A stretch of DNA of 64,000 nt from Nitrospira sp. (GTDB taxonomy: Bacteria > Nitrospirota > Nitrospiria > Nitrospirales > Nitrospiraceae). Below are positions 7,255 to 18,002 of the stretch, one piece after another. The position numbers and the translations under genes were made by a program. The stretch covers positions 391,001 through 455,000 of the forward strand of contig CP126121.1 of NCBI GenBank assembly GCA_030123625.1. Direction: 5' to 3'. Each line of letters starts with the position of its first letter. The stretch's first letter is position 1. The notes under the pieces were generated by a model, which did no database searches, had not been told where the DNA came from, and worked only from the letters and a program-made list of their open reading frames with translations.

Positions 7255-10200
7255 CTAGTGCACCGCGCTCGCTTTGCGTTTCCGTTCCTCTAGGACGCGC
7301 TTGTAATCGACCGGCATGACTTTTACAAACTTCTGCAAGGTGACTTCGAACGCATCGAGCACTTGCTTGGCCTTACGGCTACCCGTATACATGAAATGCT
7401 TGGTGATCAATCCGTGGAGCAGCTGCTTGTCTACCTTCGTCACCGGTTCCAGTTCGACCATCCCGGTGTTACAACGGCTCTGGAAGGTGCCCGCGTCGTC
7501 CAGTACGAACGCCACTCCCCCGGACATACCGGCGGCAAAGTTGCGGCCTGTCCGACCGAGCACCACGACGACGCCACCCGTCATGTACTCACATCCGTGA
7601 TCGCCCGTCCCTTCGACGACGGCATGCGCCCCGCTGTTTCGGACGGCAAACCGTTCACCGGCCATCCCATAGAAATAGGCTTCGCCCTGTGTTGCTCCGT
7701 AGAGCGACGTATTGCCGATCAAAATCGTCTCTTCCGGATTATACAGAATGTCCTTCGGTGGGAAGACGACGATCTTGCCCCCGGATAATCCCTTGCCGAT
7801 ATAGTCGTTGGACTCCCCTTCCAGCGTCAGCGTGATGCCTTTCGCGAGGAAAGCCCCGAACGATTGTCCGGCGGAACCGGAAAACTTGATCGAGATCGTG
7901 TCTTCCGGCAACCCGTCCGGCCCATACCTCTTCGCGATCTTGCTCGAGAGCACCGTGCCGGTCGTCCGGTTAATGTTCCTGATCGGGAGATCGAGCTTGA
8001 TCTTCTCGCCCTTCTCGATCGCGGCCTTGCAGAGATCAACCAGCTTGTTGTCGAGGATGTCGGCGAGACCATGGTCCTGCATCTGCACGCAATAGCGCGG
8101 CACATCCACAGGAACATCAGGAGCCGTCAGCAGCGGCGTGAGGTCCAACCCCTTGGCTTTCCAGTGGTCAATGGCTCTGGTGATCTTGAGTTTGTCGACG
8201 CGGCCGACCATCTCATTGATCGTCCGGAAGCCAAGTCTCGCCATCAATTGCCGCGCTTCTTCGGCCACGAAGAACAGGTAGTTGACAATGTGCTCCGGCT
8301 TGCCGTTGAATTTCTTGCGCAATTCAGGGTCCTGTGTCGCGATCCCGACCGGGCAGGTGTTCAGATGACACTTGCGCATCATGATGCAGCCTTCGACGAT
8401 GAGGGGAGCCGTCGCGAACCCGTATTCTTCTGCGCCAAGCAGTGTGGCGATGACCACGTCGCGGCCGGTCTTCATCTGGCCGTCCGTTTCAACACGGATA
8501 CGCCCGCGCAGATCGTTGAGAACCAGCGTCTGATGGGTTTCCGCCAATCCTAACTCCCACGGGATGCCGGCGTACTTGATCGATGACAATGGCGACGCAC
8601 CCGTACCGCCGGAATCGCCGCTGATGAGCACCTTATCCGCATGGGCCTTGGCGACACCGGCTGCGATGGTGCCGACACCGACCTCCGCCACCAGTTTCAC
8701 GGAGACACCGGCATCGGGATTGGAATTTTTCAGGTCGAAAATGAGCTGGGCCAAATCCTCGATCGAATAGATGTCGTGATGCGGCGGGGGCGAGATCAGT
8801 TGCACACCCGGTGTTGCATAACGAAAGCGCGCGATGTTTTCGTCCACCTTGTGGCCGGGCAGTTGGCCGCCTTCTCCGGGCTTGGCCCCCTGCGCCATCT
8901 TGATCTGCAATTCCCGCGCGTTCACGAGGTAATGCGCCGTGACCCCGAATCGGGCCGACGCCACCTGCTTGATGTAGCTGTTCTTCGAATCTCCGTTCGG
9001 CAAGGGTGTGAACCGCTCGGGATCTTCACCGCCTTCGCCCGTATTGCTCTTGCCGCCAAGCCGGTTCATCGCGATGGCCAACGTCTCGTGCGCTTCCTTG
9101 CTGATCGACCCGAACGACATGGCTCCGGTGTTGAAGCGTTTCACGATTTCCTTGGCCGGCTCCACTTCTTCGATGGGAATCGGCTGGGGATCGAACTTGA
9201 AATCCAGTAGACCCCGCAAATTCGACCGTCGCTGACTCTCGTCGTTCACGATCCGCGCGAATTCGGCATAGGTCTTCGGGTCGTTCGAACGGCTGGCGTG
9301 CTGCAGTTTGTAGATCGTCTCAGGATTCCAGTTATGATGTTCACCCTGGATGCGATAGTGGACCTCACCCCCGAAATCGAGTTGGCGAATCGCCACCGGC
9401 TCATACGCCACGCGGTGACGGCGCAAGGTTTCTTCGCCGATGTCGCGGATCCCGACTCCTGCCACGCGCGAAGGGGTCCCGGTGAAGTAGCGGTCGATGA
9501 GTTCGCAATTCAATCCGATCGCCTCAAAGATCTGCGCGCCGCAGTAGGACTGCACCGTGGAAATCCCCATTTTTGAGAAGATCTTGAGCAGACCCTTGTT
9601 AATGGCCTTGATGAATTTACCCTCCGCCGTCTGCGCGTCGAGGCCTTCCGGCAAATAGTTATCGCGCTCCATGTCGACAAGCGATTCGAAGACCAGATAA
9701 GGGTTGATCGTTCCGGCACCATAGCCGATCAGACAGGCGAACTGATGTACATCGCGCGGCTCGCCGGTTTCCACGATCAAGCCTACTTCGGTTCTCGTAC
9801 ACTCACGAACCAGGTGGTGATGGACCGCCGAGATGCCGAGCAAGCTCGGGATCGGAGCCCATTGTTCATCGACACCGCGATCGCTCAAGATGAGAAATTT
9901 GTAGCCTTCCTTGATGGCCAGGGAGGCCTGTCGGCACAAGTCGTCCACCGCTTCTCCGAGGCCGTCCGGCCCTTCGGCGACGCGGAACAACATGCGAAGG
10001 GTCTTGCTCTTGAAGTGCGGATCGGAGATGCCGCGGATCTTTTGCAAATCGGCATTCGTGAGAATCGGTTGCTGCACCTTGATGCGGCGGCAAGACTCCG
10101 GCGATTCGTCCATTAAGTTCGGCTTTGGGCCGATGTTCGTCACGAGCGACATCACGAGCTGTTCGCGGATCGGGTCGATGGGAGGATTCGTCACCTGCGC

Positions 10201-11769
10201 GAAGAGTTGTTTAAAATACTTGAACAGGAGCTGCGGCCGATCGGACAACACCGCCAATGGGGTATCGGTGCCCATCGAGGAGATCGCTTCTTCGCCCGTC
10301 ACGATCATCGGCGTGATGACCATCTTCAGTTCTTCGACCGTGTAGCCGAAGGCTTGTTGCCGCTGGCGGATCGTCGGGTGATCCGGCTGCGGGACGTTCA
10401 ACGGCTCCGGCAACTCGTCCAGCGACACCCCGTACTGCGTGACCCAACTACGATAGGGTTTGCGTCCGACGATGTCGGCCTTAATTTCTTCATCATCGAT
10501 GATCCGACCCTGCACCGTATCGACAAGAAACATCCGACCCGGTTGGAGACGGCCTTTCATGCGAATATCTTTCGCTTCAGTCGGCAAGACGCCCGCTTCG
10601 GATGCCAGGACCACGAGACCGTCCGTCGTCACCTGATAGCGGCAGGGGCGCAGCCCGTTCCGGTCCAACGTCGCGCCGATCATCTTGCCGTCGGTGAAAC
10701 AGACCGCGGCAGGCCCGTCCCACGGCTCCATCATCGCCGCGTGATATTGATAGAAGCCCCGACGATCCAAATCCATCTGGGCATTTGCCACCCACGGTTC
10801 GGGAATCAACATCATCATGGCATGCGGCAGCGAACGGCCACCGAGCAGCAGAAATTCGAGGGTATTGTCCAAACAAGCCGAATCACTTTGATTCTCGGAG
10901 ACGATCGGAAACAGCTTCTCCATGTCTTTTCCGAAAAGCTCCGAATGGAGACGGCCTTGGCGAGCCTTCATCCAATTGACGTTGCCCTTCAGCGTGTTGA
11001 TTTCCCCATTGTGACACACATACCGATAGGGATGAGCCCGCGGCCAGGTGGGAAAAGTGTTCGTGCTGAAACGCGAGTGCACCAAGGCCAGCGCGCTCAC
11101 CATTCGTTCATCGGTGAGGTCCTGATAGTAGGCCGCCATTTGATGCGGCAACAGCAGCCCCTTATAGACGATGGTGTTGGCCGACAAACTGGATACATAG
11201 AAGTGTTCCCGTCCTTGAATGGCCGACTCCGCCACGGCCTTTTCGACCCGCTTGCGGACCACATATAGCTTTCTCTCGAACTGCGCCTCGTTCAAGGCGT
11301 CGCGCGCGATGAAGATCTGCCGCATGAACGGCTCCGTCGTTCGCGCTTGGTCGCCGATCCGGTCACTCTTGACCGGCACGTCTCGCCAACCGAGCAAACG
11401 CAGGCCTTCTTCCACAAGAATTTCGACGAACAGCTTTTCACACAGTCGTCGGGAATCCGCGTCGGGCGGAAGAAACAGCTGTCCCACTCCATACTCGCCG
11501 ACATCCGGCAACGATACGCCGACATCCCCCGCGACCCGTTTGAAGAACGTGTGCGAGATTTGCAAAAGAATTCCGGCCCCATCTCCCGTGTAGGGATCAC
11601 TGCCCTGCGCTCCACGATGGGTAAGATTCTCCAATACTTGAAGTCCTTTACGGACTATGTCATGTGATTTCTTCCCTTTGATGTTGACCACGAAGCCGAT
11701 CCCGCAGGAATCCGTTTCATATTGGGGATCGTAAAGTCCTTGGCGGCGGGGAAACCCGGGAATGTTCAT
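7255..11769 (-). CDS. gltB: glutamate synthase large (alpha) subunit
   Basis: The 1504-residue protein is full length for the family. The start at 11769 gives [20 protein letters not shown] before Cys22. That Cys (SCGIGF) is the amidotransferase nucleophile exposed by propeptide removal; the frame extends further upstream from a GTG, which would give an unusually long propeptide. Order: class-II glutamine amidotransferase (about 22-430), central domain, FMN-binding synthase domain (about 800-1200) with the 3Fe-4S cysteines in [14 protein letters not shown], and a C-terminal GXGXG beta-helix. It makes glutamate with gltD downstream, giving the main route of ammonium assimilation with glutamine synthetase. 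Confidence 0.95.
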   Translation of the reverse strand: MNIPGFPRRQGLYDPQYETDSCGIGFVVNIKGKKSHDIVRKGLQVLENLTHRGAQGSDPYTGDGAGILLQISHTFFKRVAGDVGVSLPDVGEYGVGQLFLPPDADSRRLCEKLFVEILVEEGLRLLGWRDVPVKSDRIGDQARTTEPFMRQIFIARDALNEAQFERKLYVVRKRVEKAVAESAIQGREHFYVSSLSANTIVYKGLLLPHQMAAYYQDLTDERMVSALALVHSRFSTNTFPTWPRAHPYRYVCHNGEINTLKGNVNWMKARQGRLHSELFGKDMEKLFPIVSENQSDSACLDNTLEFLLLGGRSLPHAMMMLIPEPWVANAQMDLDRRGFYQYHAAMMEPWDGPAAVCFTDGKMIGATLDRNGLRPCRYQVTTDGLVVLASEAGVLPTEAKDIRMKGRLQPGRMFLVDTVQGRIIDDEEIKADIVGRKPYRSWVTQYGVSLDELPEPLNVPQPDHPTIRQRQQAFGYTVEELKMVITPMIVTGEEAISSMGTDTPLAVLSDRPQLLFKYFKQLFAQVTNPPIDPIREQLVMSLVTNIGPKPNLMDESPESCRRIKVQQPILTNADLQKIRGISDPHFKSKTLRMLFRVAEGPDGLGEAVDDLCRQASLAIKEGYKFLILSDRGVDEQWAPIPSLLGISAVHHHLVRECTRTEVGLIVETGEPRDVHQFACLIGYGAGTINPYLVFESLVDMERDNYLPEGLDAQTAEGKFIKAINKGLLKIFSKMGISTVQSYCGAQIFEAIGLNCELIDRYFTGTPSRVAGVGIRDIGEETLRRHRVAYEPVAIRQLDFGGEVHYRIQGEHHNWNPETIYKLQHASRSNDPKTYAEFARIVNDESQRRSNLRGLLDFKFDPQPIPIEEVEPAKEIVKRFNTGAMSFGSISKEAHETLAIAMNRLGGKSNTGEGGEDPERFTPLPNGDSKNSYIKQVASARFGVTAHYLVNARELQIKMAQGAKPGEGGQLPGHKVDENIARFRYATPGVQLISPPPHHDIYSIEDLAQLIFDLKNSNPDAGVSVKLVAEVGVGTIAAGVAKAHADKVLISGDSGGTGASPLSSIKYAGIPWELGLAETHQTLVLNDLRGRIRVETDGQMKTGRDVVIATLLGAEEYGFATAPLIVEGCIMMRKCHLNTCPVGIATQDPELRKKFNGKPEHIVNYLFFVAEEARQLMARLGFRTINEMVGRVDKLKITRAIDHWKAKGLDLTPLLTAPDVPVDVPRYCVQMQDHGLADILDNKLVDLCKAAIEKGEKIKLDLPIRNINRTTGTVLSSKIAKRYGPDGLPEDTISIKFSGSAGQSFGAFLAKGITLTLEGESNDYIGKGLSGGKIVVFPPKDILYNPEETILIGNTSLYGATQGEAYFYGMAGERFAVRNSGAHAVVEGTGDHGCEYMTGGVVVVLGRTGRNFAAGMSGGVAFVLDDAGTFQSRCNTGMVELEPVTKVDKQLLHGLITKHFMYTGSRKAKQVLDAFEVTLQKFVKVMPVDYKRVLEERKRKASAVH

Positions 11770-11952
11770 ATGTCTATCTCGTTCAAAGAAAGAGAGTTTC
11801 CTTATTGGATGGAGAACGGGCAAGCGAGAAACGTTGGAGTGGATTTGCCCCCATAGCACTCAGGGTGAACCCCACCCGCTTGTTAGGATGGGAACTTACT
11901 GGATGGGTCATTCTTCTGTCAAGGTTACTAAGTTTATACCGCTTTCAATTGC

Positions 11953-11982
11953 TTGACTTTATTTCCTCGGCTGCCATACCAT
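11953..11982 (+). promoter_or_regulatory. possible sigma-70 promoter of the polyprenyl synthase gene
   Basis: TTGACT (11953-11958), an 18-bp spacer and TACCAT (11977-11982) resemble a -35/-10 pair. The start codon at 11990 would fall at or next to the predicted transcription start, and no Shine-Dalgarno is visible between, so the mRNA may be leaderless. Confidence 0.35.
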
Positions 11983-11989
11983 CCGCCGC

Positions 11990-12994
11990 ATGGCACAAGG
12001 TCCAGCGATCGCAACCCTACACAGCATGTCGGACGTGTGGGATGCCTACCGTAGTGAACTGGACGGAGTGGAGGATCGAGTCAAGAAGAACCTTGACTCC
12101 AGCGTGACCTTGGTCAATACGGTCGCCGCTCACATCTTGAGCGGTGGCGGCAAACGCATCAGGCCCCTACTCCTCCTCTTGGCGGCTCGCCTCTGTGGCT
12201 ATCCCGGAACCGAGCACCATCAGCTCGGCAGCATCGTGGAATTCATCCATACCGCTACCCTCTTACACGACGATGTCGTTGATGACGCCGATCTTCGGAG
12301 AGGCAGAAGAACCGCTCGCAAGGTCTGGGGAAACCAGATCAGCATTCTGGTCGGCGACTATCTCTATACGAAGGCCATGTGCAAAGTCGTAGAATTCCAA
12401 AGCCAGGGAATCAATGAAGTCCTTGCCGAAGCCTGCAAGAAAATGGCGGAAGGTGAAGTCCTTCAATTGTACTATAACGGGAACCCCTCGATGCCGGAGA
12501 TCGATTATATCAAGATCGTCGAGCACAAGACCGCTGGTTTGATTGCCGCGGCCTGCCGCATGGGGGCCATTTTGGCCGAGGTTTCGGAAACACAACAGAC
12601 GGCGCTGTTCCGCTTCGGCCAGTATCTCGGCATCGCCTTTCAAGTCGCCGACGATACCTTGGATTACATCGCAAACGGCGAGTCGCTCGGGAAAACAATC
12701 GGCCAAGACCTCCGGCAGGGAAAAGCGACGCTGCCCCTGCTGCATCTGTTGCAGCATTGCTCAGAGCAGGACCGCCAGATGATCAAGGATCGAATGGAAA
12801 CACGGACTCTCAGCACCGCCGATCTTGAACGTATCCTGTTCCTGATGGCCGATTTCGGCTCGATTACCTATGCTATGGACCGCGCGAGCGCCTATATCGC
12901 CGCCGCCAAACATGAGCTCGAACGCTTCGACGATAGCACTGCACGGCGCGCGCTGTCCGTCACCGCTGATTATATGATTACCCGCGACCGGTAG
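11990..12994 (+). CDS. polyprenyl diphosphate synthase (octaprenyl/heptaprenyl type)
   Basis: The 334-residue protein matches trans-isoprenyl diphosphate synthases. It has GGGKRIRP near residue 52, the first Asp-rich motif DDVVDD (about 94-99), KTAGL near 180, and the second Asp-rich motif DDTLD near 222. It condenses isopentenyl diphosphate units onto an allylic primer, most likely to make the menaquinone or ubiquinone side chain; product length cannot be read from sequence. It is divergent from gltB and starts a plus-strand run with the DUF1015 gene. The ATG at 11990 has no obvious ribosome site. Confidence 0.92.
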   Translation: MAQGPAIATLHSMSDVWDAYRSELDGVEDRVKKNLDSSVTLVNTVAAHILSGGGKRIRPLLLLLAARLCGYPGTEHHQLGSIVEFIHTATLLHDDVVDDADLRRGRRTARKVWGNQISILVGDYLYTKAMCKVVEFQSQGINEVLAEACKKMAEGEVLQLYYNGNPSMPEIDYIKIVEHKTAGLIAAACRMGAILAEVSETQQTALFRFGQYLGIAFQVADDTLDYIANGESLGKTIGQDLRQGKATLPLLHLLQHCSEQDRQMIKDRMETRTLSTADLERILFLMADFGSITYAMDRASAYIAAAKHELERFDDSTARRALSVTADYMITRDR

Positions 12995-13119
12995 CTGCTT
13001 CCCGCCAGCTGGAAGGACGCTGGGCCGTAGGAACGGCACGGCGTAGGGCGAAAGGATCCTACTCTCTCCTGTAACCATCAAACCGTCGTCGCCGTCACGA
13101 CATTGCCGAGAGGTTGTTC

Positions 13120-14445
13120 ATGTCACAGATCATTCCGTTTCAGGGCATGCTGTACGACCAGACGCTCGTAGGTTCCATCAGCGATGTGGTCGCCCCGCCG
13201 TACGATATCATTGATGCGGAGGAACAGAAACGGCTCCACGACCGCCACCCTCACAACATTATCCGAATGGAATTAGGGCTTGACCAGACCGGTGACAACC
13301 CTGCTCACAACCGGTATACCCGCGCTGCGACCACGCTGCAGACCTGGCTCAATGAAGGTATTCTCAAGCGTGACGCACGACCGGCCGTCTACTATCACAC
13401 GATTGAGTACACTCCTCCCTACTCACCCGCCGACGCTCCGAAGAAGATGCTTCGGGGATTCCTCGCGCTGGCAAAACTGGAGTCGCTCGACTCCGGACAT
13501 ATTTATCCTCACGAGAACACACGCACCGCGGCAAAAACTGACCGCCTGAATCTGATCGAAGCCTGTTGCTCAAACTTCAGCCCGATCTGGTCCCTCTACT
13601 CCGATCCACTCGGTGCCATCATCCAACTCCTGGAAACCGCGGTAAAAGGCAAGCCGGTGCGTTACGACTTTCAAGACGATGCAGGCTGTCGCGAATGCCT
13701 GTGGGCCGTAACCGATGAAACCGTGCTGAAACAGGTGACCGCTGCGATGCACAGCAAACCGCTCTTCATCGCCGACGGTCACCATCGCTATGAAACGGCG
13801 TTGAACTATCAGAAGCTCCGGCGGCAGCAGACCGGCCTTCAAACCGAGTGGCAACCCTACGACTCCGTGCTCATGCTGCTCACCCCGCTTGAAGATCCAG
13901 GATTGACGGTATTACCGACGCACCGAGTGACGACTACTCCCTTGCCTTCCTCAGAGCGGATCAAGACGGTACTCGGAGACACGTTCGAGTTTCAAGAATT
14001 CCCCTTCAGCTCATCCACACAACAGCAGGCGAGGTCACAGTTCCTGACCAGCTTGCGGACGGAAGGAAAAAATGCCCCGGTGTTCGGGCTGACGCGACAA
14101 GGCGACGACCGATACGTCACCCTCACGCTGAGGCCGGCCCATCGACCTTCCACGCAAGCCTCACCTCGAGCCAAACTCGACGTCTCCCTTCTGCAACAAC
14201 TGATCGTGACCAGGCTCTGTCCGACGCAGCAGGAACAAGAGGCCATTCTCTACACCAAAGACGACCACGAAGCCCTGGACTGGGTGGCTAAGGGAACAGG
14301 AACGGGCGCATTCCTGCTCAACGCCACAAAGGTGAGTGAAGTCCAAGCGGTCGCCGCTGCAGGCGAACGAATGCCGCATAAATCAACGTATTTTTACCCG
14401 AAGCCGTTGACGGGATTGGTTATTAATGTGATGGAGAACCCGTGA
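13120..14445 (+). CDS. DUF1015 family protein
   Basis: The 441-residue protein starts at ATG 13120, preceded by GAGAGG. Residues 1-40 carry the family signature (IIPFQGMLYD, VVAPPYDIID), followed by HPHNIIRMELG, and IADGHHRYETAL sits near 215. DUF1015 proteins are cytosolic and of unproven function; the conserved DGHHRYE has been taken as an active-site-like element, which is inference. The gene ends with a hydrophobic tail (TGLVINVMENP) and is followed by a palindromic repeat. It lies in a plus-strand run after the polyprenyl synthase, 125 bp downstream, perhaps co-transcribed. Confidence 0.9.
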   Translation: MSQIIPFQGMLYDQTLVGSISDVVAPPYDIIDAEEQKRLHDRHPHNIIRMELGLDQTGDNPAHNRYTRAATTLQTWLNEGILKRDARPAVYYHTIEYTPPYSPADAPKKMLRGFLALAKLESLDSGHIYPHENTRTAAKTDRLNLIEACCSNFSPIWSLYSDPLGAIIQLLETAVKGKPVRYDFQDDAGCRECLWAVTDETVLKQVTAAMHSKPLFIADGHHRYETALNYQKLRRQQTGLQTEWQPYDSVLMLLTPLEDPGLTVLPTHRVTTTPLPSSERIKTVLGDTFEFQEFPFSSSTQQQARSQFLTSLRTEGKNAPVFGLTRQGDDRYVTLTLRPAHRPSTQASPRAKLDVSLLQQLIVTRLCPTQQEQEAILYTKDDHEALDWVAKGTGTGAFLLNATKVSEVQAVAAAGERMPHKSTYFYPKPLTGLVINVMENP

Positions 14446-14533
14446 GGGGTAAGGGGTGATGCGTCAGGTGATGGAATTACGATGGTCTCCTGATCATGCA
14501 GTGAGCCCCTCGCCTCACGTTTAACGCCTCACA
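14442..14533. repeat. second palindromic repeat type (GTGAGGGG/CCTCAC)
   Basis: GTGAGGGGTAAGGGGTGATG starts at the stop codon of the DUF1015 gene, and CCCCTCGCCTCACGTTTAAC..GCCTCAC lies inverted before the next gene. The layout copies the GTGCTGAGT family, but the unit is different. Confidence 0.6.
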
Positions 14534-14542
14534 AGCTGAAGT

Positions 14543-15907
14543 ATGAACGCCAAGATTCTTATTGTCGACGATGATCTTGACATCGTCATGATGCTCGAGG
14601 ACCGGCTCCAAGCCTCCGGATACGAGACCGTCGTGGCTACCGAGGGACAACAGGCGATCGACCAAATCGTTCACGAGTCTCCGCAGCTTATCCTCTTGGA
14701 CCTCACACTGCCCAAAGTATCGGGGCTTGATGTCCTCAAACGTCTGTCCCAAATGAAGCCGTCGGACACTATTCCCGTTATCGTCATGACCGCGCATGCA
14801 TCCATTGAAGCTGCGGTGGAGGCCATGAAGGAAGGTGCGTATGACTTCCTGACCAAACCCCTCGACAGAGACCATCTCTTGATCGTGATTCGCAAAGCCT
14901 TGGAACGGGATGCGCTCCGGCGACAAGTCGCCTATCTGCGTTCCGAGGTCGACGGACGGTACGCCTCCATCGTCGGCAACAGTTCGTCCGTGAGATCCGT
15001 CGTGGAAGCGGCACAACGGGCCGCCAAATCCGATGCGAGTGTGTTGCTCCTCGGTGAAAGCGGGACCGGCAAGGAACTCTTCGCCCGATCGATCCATCAT
15101 TGGAGCCATCGTTGTGCCATGCCGCTCATCGTCATCAACTGCGTCGCCTTGACGGAGACGTTGCTGGAGAATGAACTGTTCGGACACGAGCGAGGGGCGT
15201 TCACCGGAGCCGATCGGCAGCAGAAGGGCAAGCTGGAAATGGCCGACGGGGGAACCGTCTTCCTCGACGAGATCGGAGATATGTCCCTTCCTTTGCAAGC
15301 TAAGCTGTTACGCGTCTTGCAAGACCGGGAGTTTCACCGCGTCGGCGGCTCCAAAACCGTCTCTGTGAATATTCGCATCATTGCGGCCACGAACAAGGAT
15401 CTTCGGCAAGCTGTGAGAGCAGGCCAATTCCGTGAAGATCTCTATTTTCGACTCAATGTCGTGAGTCTGACCCTGCCGCCGCTTCGCGAACGAGTAGGGG
15501 ATGTCGCGGCCCTGGCCCAGTTCTTTTTGGATCGACATATGAGAGATGCGAAACGACCGGGCATGACTCTGAGTGCCGCCGCACTCGATGCCTTGATCCG
15601 CTACCCCTGGCCGGGAAACATTCGGGAATTGGATAATGTGATCGCGCGCGCCGTCGTCTTGAGCCAGAAGGACATCATCGAACCTGAGACGTTGGCACTA
15701 TTGGCGGATGACACCATCCTCCGCCGAAGAGACGATGCTTCCCTGCCGTATCTGAATCTGCCCTACCATGAATCGATGGAGCAACACAGCCGCTACATCA
15801 TCACGCGGGCCATGGAACAGGCCGAAGGCAATCAGACGAAAGCCGCCGAATCGCTCAAGCTTCAGCGAACCTACCTGGCTCGATTGCTCAAACAACAAAA
15901 GGAATAG
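14543..15907 (+). CDS. NtrC-type sigma-54-dependent response regulator
   Basis: The 454-residue protein has three parts. The receiver domain (1-120) holds the acidic pocket VDDD and phosphoacceptor Asp53 (LLDLTLP). An AAA+ domain (about 140-370) has Walker A GESGTGKE, the sigma-54 contact loop GAFTGA and Walker B VFLDEIGD. A Fis-type HTH at the C-terminus reads QTKAAESLKLQRTYLARLL. It should activate sigma-54 promoters when phosphorylated. No histidine kinase is adjacent, so it is an orphan here; the neighbouring amgK/murU genes point the other way. The start ATG follows a palindromic repeat and has a weak AAGCTGAAG ribosome site. Confidence 0.94.
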   Translation: MNAKILIVDDDLDIVMMLEDRLQASGYETVVATEGQQAIDQIVHESPQLILLDLTLPKVSGLDVLKRLSQMKPSDTIPVIVMTAHASIEAAVEAMKEGAYDFLTKPLDRDHLLIVIRKALERDALRRQVAYLRSEVDGRYASIVGNSSSVRSVVEAAQRAAKSDASVLLLGESGTGKELFARSIHHWSHRCAMPLIVINCVALTETLLENELFGHERGAFTGADRQQKGKLEMADGGTVFLDEIGDMSLPLQAKLLRVLQDREFHRVGGSKTVSVNIRIIAATNKDLRQAVRAGQFREDLYFRLNVVSLTLPPLRERVGDVAALAQFFLDRHMRDAKRPGMTLSAAALDALIRYPWPGNIRELDNVIARAVVLSQKDIIEPETLALLADDTILRRRDDASLPYLNLPYHESMEQHSRYIITRAMEQAEGNQTKAAESLKLQRTYLARLLKQQKE

Positions 15908-15970
15908 GGACAATGGGAAGATGACCGGCCGGCAATCGGTGGCGCGCCGTGGGCGGTGCACTTGCTTCTT

Positions 15971-16729
15971 TTATTGGAGCAAAACGCGCGGCTCAAGAAG
16001 CTGCCGGTCTTCCAAACGAATCAGTCCCGCTCGGACATCTCGTTCTGCCTGCGCATAGCGCTCGGTCGTGCCGATGTCGGACCAATATCCTTTCAGGTCA
16101 TACCCATGCACCGGTTCTCCCCGTTCGATGGCCCTGACATAGGGATCGATGATTGAGGACGGCGTTCCTTTCGGCACCTCCCTGAGCAGCCGAGGATGCA
16201 AGATGTGAATCCCGGCGAACATGCGCGAAGCCGCTGAAACGGAACCCACGAGCCCTTTTCCGGTAATCCGCAGAATCTGTCCCCCGTCTCCCACTTCAAC
16301 TAAGCCCCAACGGGCAGCGTCCGGGTCTTCCCGGAGCACTAAGGTTGCCGCCGCATTGCGCAAGCGGTGAAAATCGCAGAGCGCCTCAAGATCCAATTCC
16401 ACCAATGTATCTCCGTTGAGAATCAGAACCGGCTCTCCCGAAAAATACGGCTCGGCCTGTTTAATCCCACCGCCGGTCCCCAGGATGACCGGCTCATGAG
16501 AGTAAACGATCCGAATTCCGAATTTCGACCCCGTGCCCAACGCCTGTTCAATCATGGGGCCCAGATGATGCAGGTTGATGACGACTTGACGGAACCCATG
16601 CCGCTTCAACAGCAACAAGCTCCAGACGATGAGCGGCGCTCCGCCGACCGGCAGCAAGGGTTTGGGAATGGTATTCGTCAGCGGTCTCAAGCGGGTGCCG
16701 AGACCAGCCGCCAGAATCATGGCTCTCAT
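15971..16729 (-). CDS. murU: sugar-1-phosphate nucleotidyltransferase, probably N-acetylmuramate-1-phosphate uridylyltransferase
   Basis: The 252-residue protein has the nucleotidyltransferase signature LAAGLGTRLRPLTNTIPKPLLPV at the N-terminus and the metal/sugar motif NGDTLVELDLEAL near 108-120. It is short, without a left-handed beta-helix, as in MurU. Directly upstream on the same strand is an aminoglycoside-phosphotransferase-like kinase resembling AmgK. That pairing is known from cell-wall recycling in Pseudomonas, where AmgK phosphorylates MurNAc and MurU converts it to UDP-MurNAc. The start ATG 16729 is preceded by AGGA with 7-base spacing. The alternative is a mannose- or glucose-1-phosphate transferase; context makes MurU more likely. 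Confidence 0.8.
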   Translation of the reverse strand: MRAMILAAGLGTRLRPLTNTIPKPLLPVGGAPLIVWSLLLLKRHGFRQVVINLHHLGPMIEQALGTGSKFGIRIVYSHEPVILGTGGGIKQAEPYFSGEPVLILNGDTLVELDLEALCDFHRLRNAAATLVLREDPDAARWGLVEVGDGGQILRITGKGLVGSVSAASRMFAGIHILHPRLLREVPKGTPSSIIDPYVRAIERGEPVHGYDLKGYWSDIGTTERYAQAERDVRAGLIRLEDRQLLEPRVLLQ

Positions 16730-16740
16730 GGGCAAATCCT

Positions 16741-16822
16741 CAGTGCCGAGTCCTGAGTGCTGAGAGAGTAAGCAAGCCCGATCATCTGCTCAGCACTCAG
16801 CACTTTAAGCTCAGTACTTCTT
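16741..16822. repeat. GTGCTGAGT-family palindromic repeat between amgK and murU
   Basis: The left arm (GCCGAGTCCTGAGTGCTGAG) and right arm (GCTCAGCACTCAGCACTT plus a degenerate GCTCAGTACTT) are inverted around a spacer of about 23 bp. It fills most of the gap between the two genes. Confidence 0.8.
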
Positions 16823-16828
16823 ATTGTC

Positions 16829-17932
16829 TTATTGCAGTTCCGGCACATGCGGGCTGAGGTGCTTCCGAAGCGTATCCAATTCCGGATATTTTTTAAGGTT
16901 GCGTTTGACGTAGCTCAAGACGCGCGGGATATCGGCTAAGAATTTTGGGTTACCTTTCACTCGATCAATGTAGACAAACCGGCCGGCCGCCTTCAGATTG
17001 CGTTGAATACTCGTCAAATCAAACAGTCGTCGGAACGCGGCGCGATTGGTCCATACGAAACGTCGTTCGGCCAGCTGATCGAGGTAGTACCCAACCAAAT
17101 CATCGACGAGGGCTTCGTCGAGCCGAATGTAGGCGTCCCGAAGCAGCGAGGCAAGATCGTAGGTGGCCGGTCCCATTAAGGCATCCTGAAAGTCGATCAC
17201 GCCGAGCCGCAACCCGTCGACCATCAAATTGCGGGAGTGATAATCACGATGCGTGAAGACGCGCGGCTGCCCGGCTAGTAGTTCCGCAATCTCTTCGAAC
17301 TCTCCCCTTATTGCCGTAGCGTCCTCATCCGACAACGGTGTGCCGCTGCGTGCCACGATTCCATACTCCAGAAAATGATCGAACTCCCACATCAACAGCG
17401 GCACGTCAAAGCTACGGTGAAACGCGACGCACCCGGGATCCGCCGGTGTCGTGGCATTGACCTGCATCTGGACCAAGACATTGACGGCCTGTTTGTACCG
17501 AGACTCCAAGCTCGGCGCATCCGCTTGGCTGACCGCCTCCGCCAACGTCACATCTCCGAAATCTTCTAGGTAGAGCAATCCTGCGGATTGATCATAGTAG
17601 TGGAGTGTAGGCACCGGTATATTTGTTTTGGCCAAATGCGACATGATGTTGATGAACGGCAGTTCGGAGATCTGATGGATAGCCCCGCTCACCGCCTCTT
17701 CAGACTGTTTGAATCCTTCCGGCTCAGCCAGCTGCATCACGATCACTGAGTGCGGTGGTCCGCCCCCAACGGCGGCTCGATAGTAGCGCCGATTGGAGGC
17801 ATCTCCTGCCAATGGCGTCAGAGCCCTCACAAAAAGGCCTGAAGAAAGACGAGTCTCAATGGTTTGAGCGATGAGTGCTTGATCGGAAGGAGACAGCGGA
17901 GCTTTGGAAGGAGTTGAGTTGGCTGATAACAT
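16829..17932 (-). CDS. amgK: aminoglycoside-phosphotransferase-fold sugar kinase, probably AmgK (MurNAc/GlcNAc kinase)
   Basis: The 367-residue protein has the phosphotransferase catalytic motif HRDYHSRNLM (HxDxxxxN, about residue 228), then the metal-binding LGVIDFQDA and YDLASLLRDAY, which are hallmarks of the AmgK subgroup rather than antibiotic-resistance enzymes. In that pathway it phosphorylates MurNAc/GlcNAc at the anomeric carbon, feeding MurU, the next gene downstream. The pair would let the cell recycle peptidoglycan sugars past fosfomycin-sensitive MurA; this is inferred from Pseudomonas. The start ATG 17932 has only a weak GAG upstream. Confidence 0.8.
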   Translation of the reverse strand: MLSANSTPSKAPLSPSDQALIAQTIETRLSSGLFVRALTPLAGDASNRRYYRAAVGGGPPHSVIVMQLAEPEGFKQSEEAVSGAIHQISELPFINIMSHLAKTNIPVPTLHYYDQSAGLLYLEDFGDVTLAEAVSQADAPSLESRYKQAVNVLVQMQVNATTPADPGCVAFHRSFDVPLLMWEFDHFLEYGIVARSGTPLSDEDATAIRGEFEEIAELLAGQPRVFTHRDYHSRNLMVDGLRLGVIDFQDALMGPATYDLASLLRDAYIRLDEALVDDLVGYYLDQLAERRFVWTNRAAFRRLFDLTSIQRNLKAAGRFVYIDRVKGNPKFLADIPRVLSYVKRNLKKYPELDTLRKHLSPHVPELQ

Positions 17933-18002
17933 AACTCAATGAATTATAGCGAGCGTCCCGCCACTTGTCACGAACACCACGTATTCGATCGGTGCTGGAA
18001 GC

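Noticed and set aside
10207-11268. Plus-strand frames opposite gltB, up to 353 codons
   Set aside because: Shadow frames of the large subunit gene; no protein-like pattern or start signals.
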